A stretch of DNA of 64,000 nt from Paraburkholderia sp. BL23I1N1. Lineage in GTDB: Bacteria; Pseudomonadota; Gammaproteobacteria; Burkholderiales; Burkholderiaceae. Below the pieces are notes generated by a model. That model was not told the DNA's origin. It was given only the letters and a program-made list of their open reading frames with translations, and ran no database searches. The stretch lies in the NCBI RefSeq assembly GCF_003610295.1, contig NZ_RAPV01000001.1:1860001-1924000 (forward strand). Reading direction: 5' to 3'. Position numbers and translations under genes: made by a program. This document shows, piece by piece, positions 50,675-59,692 of the stretch. The first letter of the stretch is position 1; each line of letters opens with the position of its first letter.

Positions 50675-53665
50675 ATGATTCACATTGGCCCCCTGCAGGT
50701 GGACGTCGAACGTCGGGAAGTGTTTCTCGACGGCCAGCCTGTGCGCCTCGGCAGCCGCGCGTTCGACGTGCTGGCTATCCTGATCGCGGCGAACGGCGGC
50801 CTGGTGTCGAAGAACGAAATACTCAGACAGGTCTGGCCGAACGCAATTGTTGAAGAGAATAATCTTCAGGTTCATATGTCGGCGCTGCGCAAGGTGCTGG
50901 GCGAAAGCCGCGGACTGATACAGACTGTATCTGGACGAGGCTACCGGCTGATTCCGCGGGCTTCGTCGAGTGCGTTCTCCGGCAGCGGAGAGGATGACGA
51001 TACGCTCAAGGACGTCATGCAACGCGGGAGCGTGCCCCACAATCTGCCTGTCAATCTGTCGGCGCTGATCGGGCGGGATGAGGCGCTGAACGATGTTTCA
51101 TTGGCGCTCGCGTCGGCACGTCACGTGACGCTCGTCGGCTCGGGTGGCATCGGCAAGACGCGTCTGGCGGTGGAAGTCGCGCGCGGTTCGTTCGAGCGCT
51201 TTCCTGACGGTGTCTATCTGGTCGCGCTCGCTTCGGCCTCCGATGCGAGCAGCGTCCTCGCGGCGTTCGCGACCAGCATCGGCGTGAATCCGGCGAGCGG
51301 GCCGCTCACGCTCGCGCGCATCAGCAAGGAGTTCCGCGAGCGGAGCGTGCTGTTCGTGCTCGACAACTGCGAGCATGTGCTCGGTCATGCCGCCGAGCTT
51401 GCCGAAGCGCTCCTTGGCGTCGGGCCCGGCGTGCGCGTGCTCGCAACGAGCCGGGAGTCGCTGCGCATCGCGAACGAACACCTCTATTGGGTTGCTTCGC
51501 TGCAGGTGCCCGCTCAGGACGAGCACAGTCAGCATGTCCTGCAATGCAGTGCCGTCGAGTTATTCCTGTCACGCGCCCGCGCGATCGACGCGCGTTTTTC
51601 ATCCGACGAAAAAAGCATCCATCTGACCGGCATGGTATGTCGCCGGCTCGACGGCATACCGTTGGCCATCGAACTGGCGGCGGCGCGCGCGGCGATCCTC
51701 GGAATCGCGACACTCGCAAGCCATCTCGACGACCGCTTCAACATGCTGACCGGCGGCAATCGCACCGCGTTGCCGCGCCACCAGACCTTGAAGGCGACGC
51801 TCGACTGGAGCCACGCGATGCTCGACGATGCCGAGCGCACGACGCTGCGCCGGCTAGGCATCTTCGCGAGCGGCTTCACGATGGACGCGGCGATTGCGGT
51901 TGTGAGCGACGGCGCATTGCGGGACCCCGAGGTAGTCGCGGCGCTCTCCGGGCTGGTGGAAAAATCGTTGGTGGTGAGGGGCATGGCGTGCGGCAGCGCG
52001 AGCTATCGCCTGCTGGAAACCACACACGCGTACGCGATGCAGAAGCTCGAAGATAATGGCGAGCAGCGCGTCGTCGCACTCAATCATGCACGCTACTTCG
52101 TTGGCCTGCTGGAGCGCGAAGCGCTGAGCCGCGCGGACCCCGCGCGCGCTTTCTCCGACGGCTGGCATCATCGGATGCGCGCGCTGCTCGACGACTTGCG
52201 CATGGCGCTGGGTTGGGCGTTATCGCCGAAGGGCGACGCAGCGCTGGGCGAAACGCTGGCCGTGAAAGTCGTCTTCCTTCTCTATGAACTGTCGCTGGTC
52301 GACGAATGCTGCGCATGGGCGCGGCGAGCCCTCGATACCGTCGCCGCAACCCACCACGACTCGCGCTCGACCCGTTACCTTCGTGTGCGGATGCAACTGA
52401 AGGCGGCCCTTGGGGCGGCTCTCGTCTACGTCAACGGACCGAACGAGGAGACCTTCAGCATCTGGTCCGAGACGCTCGCCTCGGCGATCGCGCTCGGGGA
52501 TCAGGCGTTTGAAGCGCGCGCATTGTGGGGTATGTGGAACGCCAGTCAATCGTCCGGCGCAGCGCGCAACGCGCTTGCGTTCGCAAGGCGCTTCGAGTTG
52601 CTCGCCGCCGAGGAGGACGGCACGGGTTCCGCGGTTCTCGCCTACCGCCTGCTAGGCATCGCGTCGCATTACGCCGGCGATCAACGGCAGGCGCGCGCCT
52701 CGCTCGAACAATTTCTGCGGCATAGCGAGGGCTTGCATCAGCGCCTGCCGCTGGGCCAATCCGTCGATCACCGGATCGTCAGCGGCGCGACGCTCGCGCG
52801 CGTGCTGTGGCTGCAGGGTTTCCGCGATCAGGCGCTGCGACTCGCGGAGGACAGCGTGGCCGCCGCCTGCGATCAGCAACAGGCGATCGTCACGAGTTAT
52901 GTGCTGGTCGAGGCGCTCATTCCACTCGCGCTGTTGTCGGACAAACGGGACCAGGCGGCCGACGCGATCGCGTTGCTAAAGGACGTGTCGGCGCGCGCCG
53001 GTTTGAGTGTGGCGCAAGCGTGTTGCCGCTGTTTCGACGAATATCTGCATTCGATGAACGATGTGACTCACGAACGTTTGAAGGCTTTCCGCACGGCGCT
53101 GGACGATCTGGAGGCGCTCGAGTTCGGTGCGCCGCGCGCCATGCTCGCCGGACAGTACAGCCTGGCGCTTGGCCGTTCCGGTCAGCGGGAAGCGGGCATT
53201 GCCGCCGTAGTGCGAGCCCTGGTTCAGTGTGATGAAACCGGTGACCAGTGGTATGCCGGTGAACTCAGGCGCATCCACGGCGAACTGCTGCTGATGGAAG
53301 AGTCGGACACGGCCCCGTCAGGAGTCCTCGCGAGGGACGCCGAAGTATGTCTGATCGCAGCGTTGGGGGAGTCGCTGACGCAAGGCTGCCGCTCGCTGCA
53401 ATTGCGCGCCGCGACCAGCCTTGCCCGGCTTTGGCACGCGCAAGGCCGAAGCGCGGAGGCCGCCCAGCTTCTGAGGTCAGCCTGTTCGAGGCTGACCGAG
53501 GGCCTCAACTGGGACGATTTCAAAGCCGCGACTCATTTGCTGCAGATCGCGGCAGCGGCCGGCGAGCAGGCCGCTGCTTGTGCCAACGCCCCTGCCAGCA
53601 CGGCTGCCAACGCGCCTGCCGAGGCCGTTTCTCCCGACTCGCCGCCGAGCGAAGAAATCAGGTAA
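50675..53665 (+). CDS. Winged-helix / ATPase / repeat-domain transcriptional regulator 3
   Basis: The 996-residue paralogue of the 10377 regulator has winged helix residues 1-100 ('VEENNLQVHMSALRKVLG', 'VSGRGYRL'), ATPase Walker A GSGGIGKT near 155, Walker B 'VLFVLDNCEH', 'GIPLAIELAAAR' and a C-terminal TPR-like half. The Ala/Pro-rich last ~35 residues are a disordered tail. The ATG at 50675 matches the paralogues' MIxIGxLQ start. Operator H lies 75 bp after its stop, directly before the FUSC efflux operon, which makes this gene the likely activator of that operon. Confidence 0.86.
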   Translation: MIHIGPLQVDVERREVFLDGQPVRLGSRAFDVLAILIAANGGLVSKNEILRQVWPNAIVEENNLQVHMSALRKVLGESRGLIQTVSGRGYRLIPRASSSAFSGSGEDDDTLKDVMQRGSVPHNLPVNLSALIGRDEALNDVSLALASARHVTLVGSGGIGKTRLAVEVARGSFERFPDGVYLVALASASDASSVLAAFATSIGVNPASGPLTLARISKEFRERSVLFVLDNCEHVLGHAAELAEALLGVGPGVRVLATSRESLRIANEHLYWVASLQVPAQDEHSQHVLQCSAVELFLSRARAIDARFSSDEKSIHLTGMVCRRLDGIPLAIELAAARAAILGIATLASHLDDRFNMLTGGNRTALPRHQTLKATLDWSHAMLDDAERTTLRRLGIFASGFTMDAAIAVVSDGALRDPEVVAALSGLVEKSLVVRGMACGSASYRLLETTHAYAMQKLEDNGEQRVVALNHARYFVGLLEREALSRADPARAFSDGWHHRMRALLDDLRMALGWALSPKGDAALGETLAVKVVFLLYELSLVDECCAWARRALDTVAATHHDSRSTRYLRVRMQLKAALGAALVYVNGPNEETFSIWSETLASAIALGDQAFEARALWGMWNASQSSGAARNALAFARRFELLAAEEDGTGSAVLAYRLLGIASHYAGDQRQARASLEQFLRHSEGLHQRLPLGQSVDHRIVSGATLARVLWLQGFRDQALRLAEDSVAAACDQQQAIVTSYVLVEALIPLALLSDKRDQAADAIALLKDVSARAGLSVAQACCRCFDEYLHSMNDVTHERLKAFRTALDDLEALEFGAPRAMLAGQYSLALGRSGQREAGIAAVVRALVQCDETGDQWYAGELRRIHGELLLMEESDTAPSGVLARDAEVCLIAALGESLTQGCRSLQLRAATSLARLWHAQGRSAEAAQLLRSACSRLTEGLNWDDFKAATHLLQIAAAAGEQAAACANAPASTAANAPAEAVSPDSPPSEEIR

Positions 53666-53739
53666 CACGACCCGGCGGCGTTCGCCCGTACTCGACCAAT
53701 CCCCTGCGGCGTGCCCCCGCGTGCCCCCCGAGGCACGTC

Positions 53740-53775
53740 TTTCAGGTGTTTTCAGATCTGTTTCAGGACATTTTC
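53740..53775 (+). promoter_or_regulatory. TTTMAG direct-repeat operator H (efflux operon)
   Basis: TTTCAG at 53740, 53750 and 53761: three perfect copies spaced 10 and 11 bp, followed by GACATTTTC. This is the same geometry and trailing sequence as operators A and B with C in place of A at the fourth position. A -10 candidate CAATAG lies at 53785-53790. It sits 120-155 bp before the FUSC start. Confidence 0.75.
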
Positions 53776-53895
53776 CCGCCACTCCAATAGCTTAAGCGGA
53801 TTGGATGCGGGCGATCCTCAACGGTAGGGCGATGAGATCCTGGAACCGGCTCGGACCCACGCGCGCCAGCCGCACGCAGAACTGACGGGTAGCTT

Positions 53896-56067
53896 ATGAC
53901 TTTGCTGACGGACAGCCCAGCCTTGCCGCGATGGCTGGACGAGTTGAAGACGTACTGGAAGGACGACGGCCCCCGGTTCCTGCATATCGCGAAAGTGGCT
54001 GCCGCGGCGACTCTCGCGATGGGGCTGTGCATGCGGCTCGAACTGCGCACGCCGGCCACGGCGATGGTGTCGGTCGTCATCGTCATGATGCATCAGCAAA
54101 GCGGCATGGTGATCGCGCGCGGTTTCTATCGCGGCCTAGGCATGGTGTGCGGCAGTCTGGCCGGCCTCGTGCTCATCGCCTTGTTTCCGCAACAGCCGCT
54201 GCTGTTCCTCGTCGCGCTGGCCGCGTGGATCGGTGTGTGCGTTTTCGGTGCCTCGTACTACCGCAATTTCCAATCGTATGGCTTCGTCCTGACGGGATAC
54301 GGTACGGCCATCACGGCGATACCGGCCTGGTCCAATCCCTATGGCGTGTTCGACAACGTCGTGTTCACCGTAAGTGAAGTGGTGATCGGCGTGGTGTGTG
54401 CGAGTCTCGTCAGCGCGGTGGTGTTTCCGCAGCCTGTCACGCCGGCGCTCTATGCGTCGAGCCGGAGAAACTTCACAAACCTGCTGAACGCGGTGCACGA
54501 GATGCTGGGGCGCGCGACCGCGGTCGTGGGTTTCGACACGTTTCTCGACCTGATCCGAGAGCGCGCCGGGGTGGAAAATCTGCGTAGCGGGGCGGTCTTC
54601 GAGGACCCGTCGATACGCCTGCACAACCATGTTTTTCTCGATCTCGACCGGAGTTTTCTCGACACGGTCGCGTGGATTCATGCCTTGCATCAATTGAAGG
54701 CGCGCGTCGCCGCGGAGGCCGATCCGCGTGCGCTTGCGGCTGTCGACGAACTGATCGGGGCGCTGCTCGCCATCGTGCCGGCCGAGGCGCCGCCGGAGCT
54801 GATTACGCTCGACCAGGTCGAGACCTTGTCGAACCGTCTCGATGCGTTCGAGCAGGCCTTGCCCGCGCAGTTGGGCCGGCTGCTCCATTCACTCGCGGAT
54901 GTGTCGCCGCATCAGCGGCAGTTCGTGGCGACCACCGGCTCCGCGCTGTTCTTTTCGATTGCCGACCTTCGGCTGTACTGCCGAAGCTATCTCGAAGCGC
55001 GCAGGGTCGATCGGCTGCCGTGGTCGCAGTCGGTGATTCAGGCCATCGGCGGCATTGGCCGAAGTCGTGCCACGGCCAACCGTACCGCCGCGGTTATCGC
55101 CGGCACACGCGCGGCCGTGGCGGTGATGCTGGTCGGCTCGGCATGGCTCGCCTCGGGATGGGTGGGCGGATCGAGCGCAATTGTCGCGGTTGCGATTACG
55201 AGCGCGCTATTCGCGCTCGTGCCCAATCCCGCCGCCGCGAGCTGGCAGGTGTTCTGTGGTTGCCTCTCCGGCTGGCTCGCCGGCTTCGCGTTCAACTTTT
55301 ATCTGCTGCCGCGGGTCGACGGTTTCGTGTTGCTCGCCGCATGTATTGCGATCTTCGTGATGATCGGCAGCTATGTGAATACGTTTGCAAAAACGATGGT
55401 GCTGGGGCTCGGTTTCAACATCTATTTCTGCTTCATCGTCGGCATATCGAATCCGACCGTCTACAACCCGAGCGCGTACCTTGACACCGGTTTTGCCTTG
55501 CTGTGCGGCATCGCGACGGCGGCCGCCGCGTTTTCGATCATCGTGCCGCGCGCGGGCGACTGGATATCGGCCCAATACCTGAATCAGATTCGCGCGCTGG
55601 TGTCGGATAGCGCATGGGATGACGAACTCGACGACCTGCTTTACACGTTCGAATTGAGTCTGCGTGATTTCATCGTGCAGATCGCGTCGGCGCCGGCCGA
55701 TGCGCGCGTGGACCGCAATCACCTGATCGGATGGGCGTTCGCGGCGCTGGAAATTGGCCGCGCGATGATCCAGATGCGGCTGGACACCGAACAGCTGGCA
55801 GACACGCTACCGGCCGGGTGGCCCGACGTGCAGACCGCGTGGCTGGCGGCGCTCGCGAATGTGTTCGCCGTCGTCACGCCGCAGGCCGTCGACGCAGCGC
55901 TGGCCGCGACGCGACGCGCGCTGGATACGCTGCCGTTCGCGCAGAGCCTGACGGTCGATGCGACGATGCTCACGCGCTGCCGGATGCGCGCGTTGCTGCA
56001 TTTCACCGAGCTCACGCTGCTGGACGACACCTTGTCCCTGTGGCAAACAACGGCGCAGCGGGCATGA
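53896..56067 (+). CDS. FUSC-family efflux transporter (AaeB / fusaric acid resistance type)
   Basis: The 723-residue inner-membrane protein has two six-helix hydrophobic blocks (about residues 20-175 and 400-560) separated by a soluble domain, as in AaeB and fusaric acid exporters. It probably pumps aromatic carboxylic acids. ATGA overlap with the outer-membrane factor gene starts a four-gene pump operon: FUSC, OMF, DUF1656, HlyD. Confidence 0.9.
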   Translation: MTLLTDSPALPRWLDELKTYWKDDGPRFLHIAKVAAAATLAMGLCMRLELRTPATAMVSVVIVMMHQQSGMVIARGFYRGLGMVCGSLAGLVLIALFPQQPLLFLVALAAWIGVCVFGASYYRNFQSYGFVLTGYGTAITAIPAWSNPYGVFDNVVFTVSEVVIGVVCASLVSAVVFPQPVTPALYASSRRNFTNLLNAVHEMLGRATAVVGFDTFLDLIRERAGVENLRSGAVFEDPSIRLHNHVFLDLDRSFLDTVAWIHALHQLKARVAAEADPRALAAVDELIGALLAIVPAEAPPELITLDQVETLSNRLDAFEQALPAQLGRLLHSLADVSPHQRQFVATTGSALFFSIADLRLYCRSYLEARRVDRLPWSQSVIQAIGGIGRSRATANRTAAVIAGTRAAVAVMLVGSAWLASGWVGGSSAIVAVAITSALFALVPNPAAASWQVFCGCLSGWLAGFAFNFYLLPRVDGFVLLAACIAIFVMIGSYVNTFAKTMVLGLGFNIYFCFIVGISNPTVYNPSAYLDTGFALLCGIATAAAAFSIIVPRAGDWISAQYLNQIRALVSDSAWDDELDDLLYTFELSLRDFIVQIASAPADARVDRNHLIGWAFAALEIGRAMIQMRLDTEQLADTLPAGWPDVQTAWLAALANVFAVVTPQAVDAALAATRRALDTLPFAQSLTVDATMLTRCRMRALLHFTELTLLDDTLSLWQTTAQRA

Positions 56068-57563
56068 AACGGAATTGCCTGTGTGCCATTGCAACAGGTC
56101 GCTCGGCGGCCGTCGCGCTCGCGTCAGCCTGGCTGTTGGGCGCCTGTATCAACAGCGGCGGCATTCGCACGCAAGCCTCGATGATCGACCCGGCAACGCT
56201 CGACCCCGGCGCGGCATTGCGCGCGACCCAGCCCGATGCCGGATGGCCGGCCGGTGGCTGGTGGCGGCAGTGGAACGACCCGCAACTGGACACGCTGGTT
56301 CAGGACGCCACCGCCGGCAACCCCGGCTTGCGCGCCGTGGAAGCGCGTATCGACGAGGCGAGATTCCAGGCACAGATTGCCGGCGCCGACGCATTGCCGC
56401 AACTCAACGCGGGTGGCACGTTCGAGCGCCGACGTTACGCCCGCTATACGACGCCGGCGCCGCCGGGCGGCACGACGGTGTGGAGCAATGCCATCGAGGC
56501 CGATCTGTCCTATGACCTGGATCTGTGGGGCAAGACGCGCGCGCTTCGCGAAGGCGCACTCGACAATGTGCACGCGGCCGCCGCGGACGCGCGCTTCGCG
56601 GAAGTCGAACTGCAGACGGCGGTGGTGCGCAGTTACGTGCAACTGGAACTGCAATACGCCTTGCTCGATGTCTACCACGCCGTGCAGGACGAACAGCAGC
56701 GCACGCTCGATATCGCGACGCGCCGCTGGCGCGCGGGTGTCGGCAGCCGTCTCGAAGTCAGCCAGGCGACGACCCAGTTCGCCATGAGCACGACACGGGT
56801 GCAGCAGGCGCAGCAGCAACTCGCGTTGACCCGACTCAGCATCGCCGGCCTGGCCGGCAAGGGGCCGGGCTATGGCGACGCGCTGCGCCGTCCGGGCCTC
56901 GCGCTGAACGTGCCGGTGGCGTTGCCGGCGTCGCTGCCGGCCGAACTGATCGGGCACCGGCCGGATGTGGTGGCGCAGCGCTGGCGCGTGCTCGCGGCGG
57001 ATAAGCGTATCGATGTCGCGCACGCGGATTTCTATCCCGACATCAACCTGCTGGCAACCGCGTCGCTGGGCTCCGCGGCGACGTTCGGCGGCTTCTTCAA
57101 CTTTGTGAATAGCAACGGCATGGGGCATGGCGTAGGCGCGGCGATCTCGCTGCCGATCTTCGACGGTGGACGCCGCCGCGGCAATTACGGCGTGGCCGTT
57201 TCGTCGCGCGACGCCGCCGTCGATGCGTACAACCAGAGCGTGGTGAACGCAGTGCAGGCGGTTGCGATGCAAGTTGTCTCGCTGCGTTCGCTCGAACAGC
57301 AGCAGGCGTCGGTTGAAAACACGCTCGATTCGGCGCGCGCATCGTTCCGGCTCGCCGATACGGGCTACCGCAGCGGCATTACCGAATTCCTGAACGTGCT
57401 GGCGGCGCAGAACGAACAACTGCAGCAGGAGGAAAGCCTCGCGCAGATTCAGGCCAAACGCCTCGATTCTTGGGCACTGCTGATGAAGGAGCTGGGTGGC
57501 GGTTTCGCCTCGGCGCCGCCCGATCACGAGGCGCAAGGAGTGGACGATGCCCGGCGAAATTGA
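56064..57563 (+). CDS. NodT-family outer-membrane efflux lipoprotein
   Basis: The 499-residue protein has a lipoprotein signal with lipobox LLGAC (Cys at about residue 29) and the two outer-membrane efflux repeats: 'WRQWNDPQLDTLVQDATAGNPGL' at the start and 'ASFRLADTGYRSGITEFLNVL' near the end. It forms the trimeric TolC-like tunnel for the pump. The start is coupled to the FUSC gene. Confidence 0.92.
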   Translation: MKRNCLCAIATGRSAAVALASAWLLGACINSGGIRTQASMIDPATLDPGAALRATQPDAGWPAGGWWRQWNDPQLDTLVQDATAGNPGLRAVEARIDEARFQAQIAGADALPQLNAGGTFERRRYARYTTPAPPGGTTVWSNAIEADLSYDLDLWGKTRALREGALDNVHAAAADARFAEVELQTAVVRSYVQLELQYALLDVYHAVQDEQQRTLDIATRRWRAGVGSRLEVSQATTQFAMSTTRVQQAQQQLALTRLSIAGLAGKGPGYGDALRRPGLALNVPVALPASLPAELIGHRPDVVAQRWRVLAADKRIDVAHADFYPDINLLATASLGSAATFGGFFNFVNSNGMGHGVGAAISLPIFDGGRRRGNYGVAVSSRDAAVDAYNQSVVNAVQAVAMQVVSLRSLEQQQASVENTLDSARASFRLADTGYRSGITEFLNVLAAQNEQLQQEESLAQIQAKRLDSWALLMKELGGGFASAPPDHEAQGVDDARRN

Positions 57564-57747
57564 CCTGTTTTCCTTGCTGGTGCCGGGCCTGCTGCCGCTT
57601 CTCGTGGGGTGTGTGCTGCTGTTCATCGTGCTCGATCTGGTGCTGGCCCGACTCGGCTTTTATCACTACACGTGGCATCCCGGCCTGTTCCGGGTCGCGT
57701 TGTTCGCCACGCTGTTCTGCGGCGCTTCGCTGCTGCTGTTGCAATGA
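57547..57747 (+). CDS. DUF1656 small membrane protein of the efflux operon (AaeX-like)
   Basis: The 66-residue protein has two membrane helices and the 'PGEIDLFSLLVPGLLP...GFYHYTWHPGLFRVALF' DUF1656 pattern. AAGGAG precedes the ATG at 57547, inside the end of the outer-membrane factor gene (17-bp overlap). Such proteins accompany AaeAB-type pumps; the role is unclear. Confidence 0.9.
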   Translation: MPGEIDLFSLLVPGLLPLLVGCVLLFIVLDLVLARLGFYHYTWHPGLFRVALFATLFCGASLLLLQ

Positions 57748-57804
57748 ACCTCGAACACCCCAGGTTTCCACGAATTCACTGACCGCTCACGCCCGGTAAC
57801 GAAG

Positions 57805-58767
57805 ATGAAAACGCAATCCCTTCTGCGCGCAGGCTTCACGCTGACCCTTCTCTTGGTCGCGGTCGTGCTGGTTCGCATGCTGTGGCTGGACTACATGTTT
57901 TCGCCGTGGACCCGCGACGGCCGGGTCCGTGCCAAGGTCGTGCAGGTCGCAACCGACGTGTCGGGCCTGGTCAGCGAGGTGCGCGTGAAGGACAACGAGT
58001 TGGTGCGCCAGGGCGACGTTCTGTTCGTGCTCGACCCGGCCCGCTTCCACTATGCCGTGGCACAAGCCAACGCGGATCTTCAGCGGGCCCAGGCCCAGAT
58101 GGCCCAGGCCAAAGCCCAGATGAGCGCCAGCGAAACCACGTTCGCGATGAAGCGCGCGCAGGCGGCGCGCCGGGCCAATCTCGCGGGCGATGTGATCTCC
58201 GATGAAAGCCGGCAGGATTCGGCGTCGCTCGCGAGGCAGTCCGCGGCCGCCTATGCCGCCGACGTCGCTTCCTATAGCGCGGCGGAGGCCCTGTACAAAG
58301 CAGCGATGGTCGAGCGGCAGACCGCGCTGCTCAACCTGACGCGCAGCGAAGTGCGCGCGCCGTCAGACGGCTACATCACCAACCTGAACCTGTATCCCGG
58401 CGATTTCGCGACCGCCGGCATCGCGCGGATGGCGCTGATCGACTCTCATTCGTTCTGGGTTTATGGCTACTTCGAAGAGACGAAGCTGCAGCGCGTGCAT
58501 GTCGGCGATCAGGCGGTTGTGCGGCTGATGTCGGGCGGTAACGACATCCAGGGGCATGTCGACAGCCTGGCAAGCGGTATCGCCGATCGGGATAACCCAA
58601 CCAGCAACGGCGATCTGCTGGCGGACGTCAATCCGATCTTCACGTGGGTGCGGCTCGCGCAACGTGTGCCGGTGCGGGTTCATCTGGATCGGATTCCCGC
58701 CGGGGTCAAGCTCGCGATGGGCATGACCTGCACGGTGACGCTGAAACCGCAAAATAGTGGTCATTGA
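57805..58767 (+). CDS. HlyD-family periplasmic adaptor of the efflux pump (AaeA-like)
   Basis: The 320-residue membrane-fusion protein has one N-terminal membrane helix, lipoyl half-motifs ('VVQVATDVSGLVSEVRVKDNE' region and 'EVRAPSDGYITNLNLYPGDF'), an alpha hairpin between them and a C-terminal beta barrel. It links the FUSC pump to the outer-membrane lipoprotein. It is the last gene of the pump operon, 57 bp after DUF1656. Confidence 0.92.
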   Translation: MKTQSLLRAGFTLTLLLVAVVLVRMLWLDYMFSPWTRDGRVRAKVVQVATDVSGLVSEVRVKDNELVRQGDVLFVLDPARFHYAVAQANADLQRAQAQMAQAKAQMSASETTFAMKRAQAARRANLAGDVISDESRQDSASLARQSAAAYAADVASYSAAEALYKAAMVERQTALLNLTRSEVRAPSDGYITNLNLYPGDFATAGIARMALIDSHSFWVYGYFEETKLQRVHVGDQAVVRLMSGGNDIQGHVDSLASGIADRDNPTSNGDLLADVNPIFTWVRLAQRVPVRVHLDRIPAGVKLAMGMTCTVTLKPQNSGH

Positions 58768-58962
58768 CCGTATCCGTCGGCGGCGCGCAGGTCGTCTCAC
58801 TGTGAGCGCCTGAACGCCGACACCGTGCGAATTCGAAAACGCTGCGCGCGCAAAGGGTTCAAAGTAGGGGTTAGCGCGACACGGGCACGCCGCACCCCAG
58901 GCACCGCTCAGTGTTGCGAACTATTTTTTTTGAAATCAACGCATTTTCTGGAGAGAAGAATC

Positions 58963-59400
58963 ATGAAGGCAAAGTGGGCACTTGTATTTCTGGCCGCGTC
59001 GGCGTTTGGTGCGGTGTGCCAGTCGGCAAGCGCACAGGTCGCAGGCACGCAGACTATCGGCGCCACCGTGGAGGAGTCCCAGCTCATCGTCGAGGGCTGG
59101 AGCACCACGAAGAGCCTGCTGGGCAAGAGCATTTATAACGACAGTGGCGAGAAAGTCGGGGTGCTCCACGACATCATCATCGCGCCGGATAACGCCGCGT
59201 CGTTCGCGATCGTGGCGGCGCATCAGTTTCTGGGCGTGTCCCAGCACGACGTGGCGCTTCCGATGTCGCAACTGGACTACGTGAACGGCAAGCTCGTGTG
59301 GGCGGGCGCCACGCGCGAGGCGGTGAAGTCGATTCCGGCTTTCCAGTATGCGAAGGTCCGGAGCATTCCCGTGGCGCGCAAGAATTACGGTCAGCACTGA
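58963..59400 (+). CDS. Exported PRC-barrel protein
   Basis: The 145-residue product has a signal peptide (MKAKWALVFLAASAFGAVCQ, cleavage near ASA-Q) and a PRC-barrel domain ('KSLLGKSIYNDSGEKVGVLHDIIIAPDN', 'DVALPMSQLDYVNGKLVWAGAT'). GGAGAGAAGAATC precedes the ATG at 58963. Exported PRC-barrel proteins may bind ligands or other proteins at the envelope; no reaction is known. It precedes the histidine kinase gene by about 290 bp. Confidence 0.85.
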   Translation: MKAKWALVFLAASAFGAVCQSASAQVAGTQTIGATVEESQLIVEGWSTTKSLLGKSIYNDSGEKVGVLHDIIIAPDNAASFAIVAAHQFLGVSQHDVALPMSQLDYVNGKLVWAGATREAVKSIPAFQYAKVRSIPVARKNYGQH

Positions 59401-59457
59401 CGGTCGCGCCTGCGCGGTGGCCAGGGGCGGCTGCCGCGCAGCAGTGGATTTGGAATG

Positions 59458-59487
59458 ATTCAGGAACATTAAGTACCGCGTTTGACG
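59458..59487 (+). promoter_or_regulatory. Weak TTTMAG-like direct repeat before the histidine kinase
   Basis: ATTCAG (59458) and ATTAAG (59468) are spaced 10 bp. They are followed by TTGACG (59482-59487), a fair -35 box, with a poor -10 about 17 bp later. The third hexamer is not conserved, so membership of the regulon is uncertain. Confidence 0.35.
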
Positions 59488-59692
59488 CGGGCTCGCGCAT
59501 GATCACATTCAGCTTAAAAGCGATCCGTCACCGGTAGGTCTGAGAATCATGCGTCCTGGCAGCCATTCTGGCTGCCATCCAGATGGACAGGCTCCGGTAT
59601 TCGTCAATGAACGCCGTTTCGAACGCCTATGTTCACGCCTGCTAGTTCCGTTTCGGCAAATTGCCGGCTGGTGGCCCATTGATCCGGCTGCC

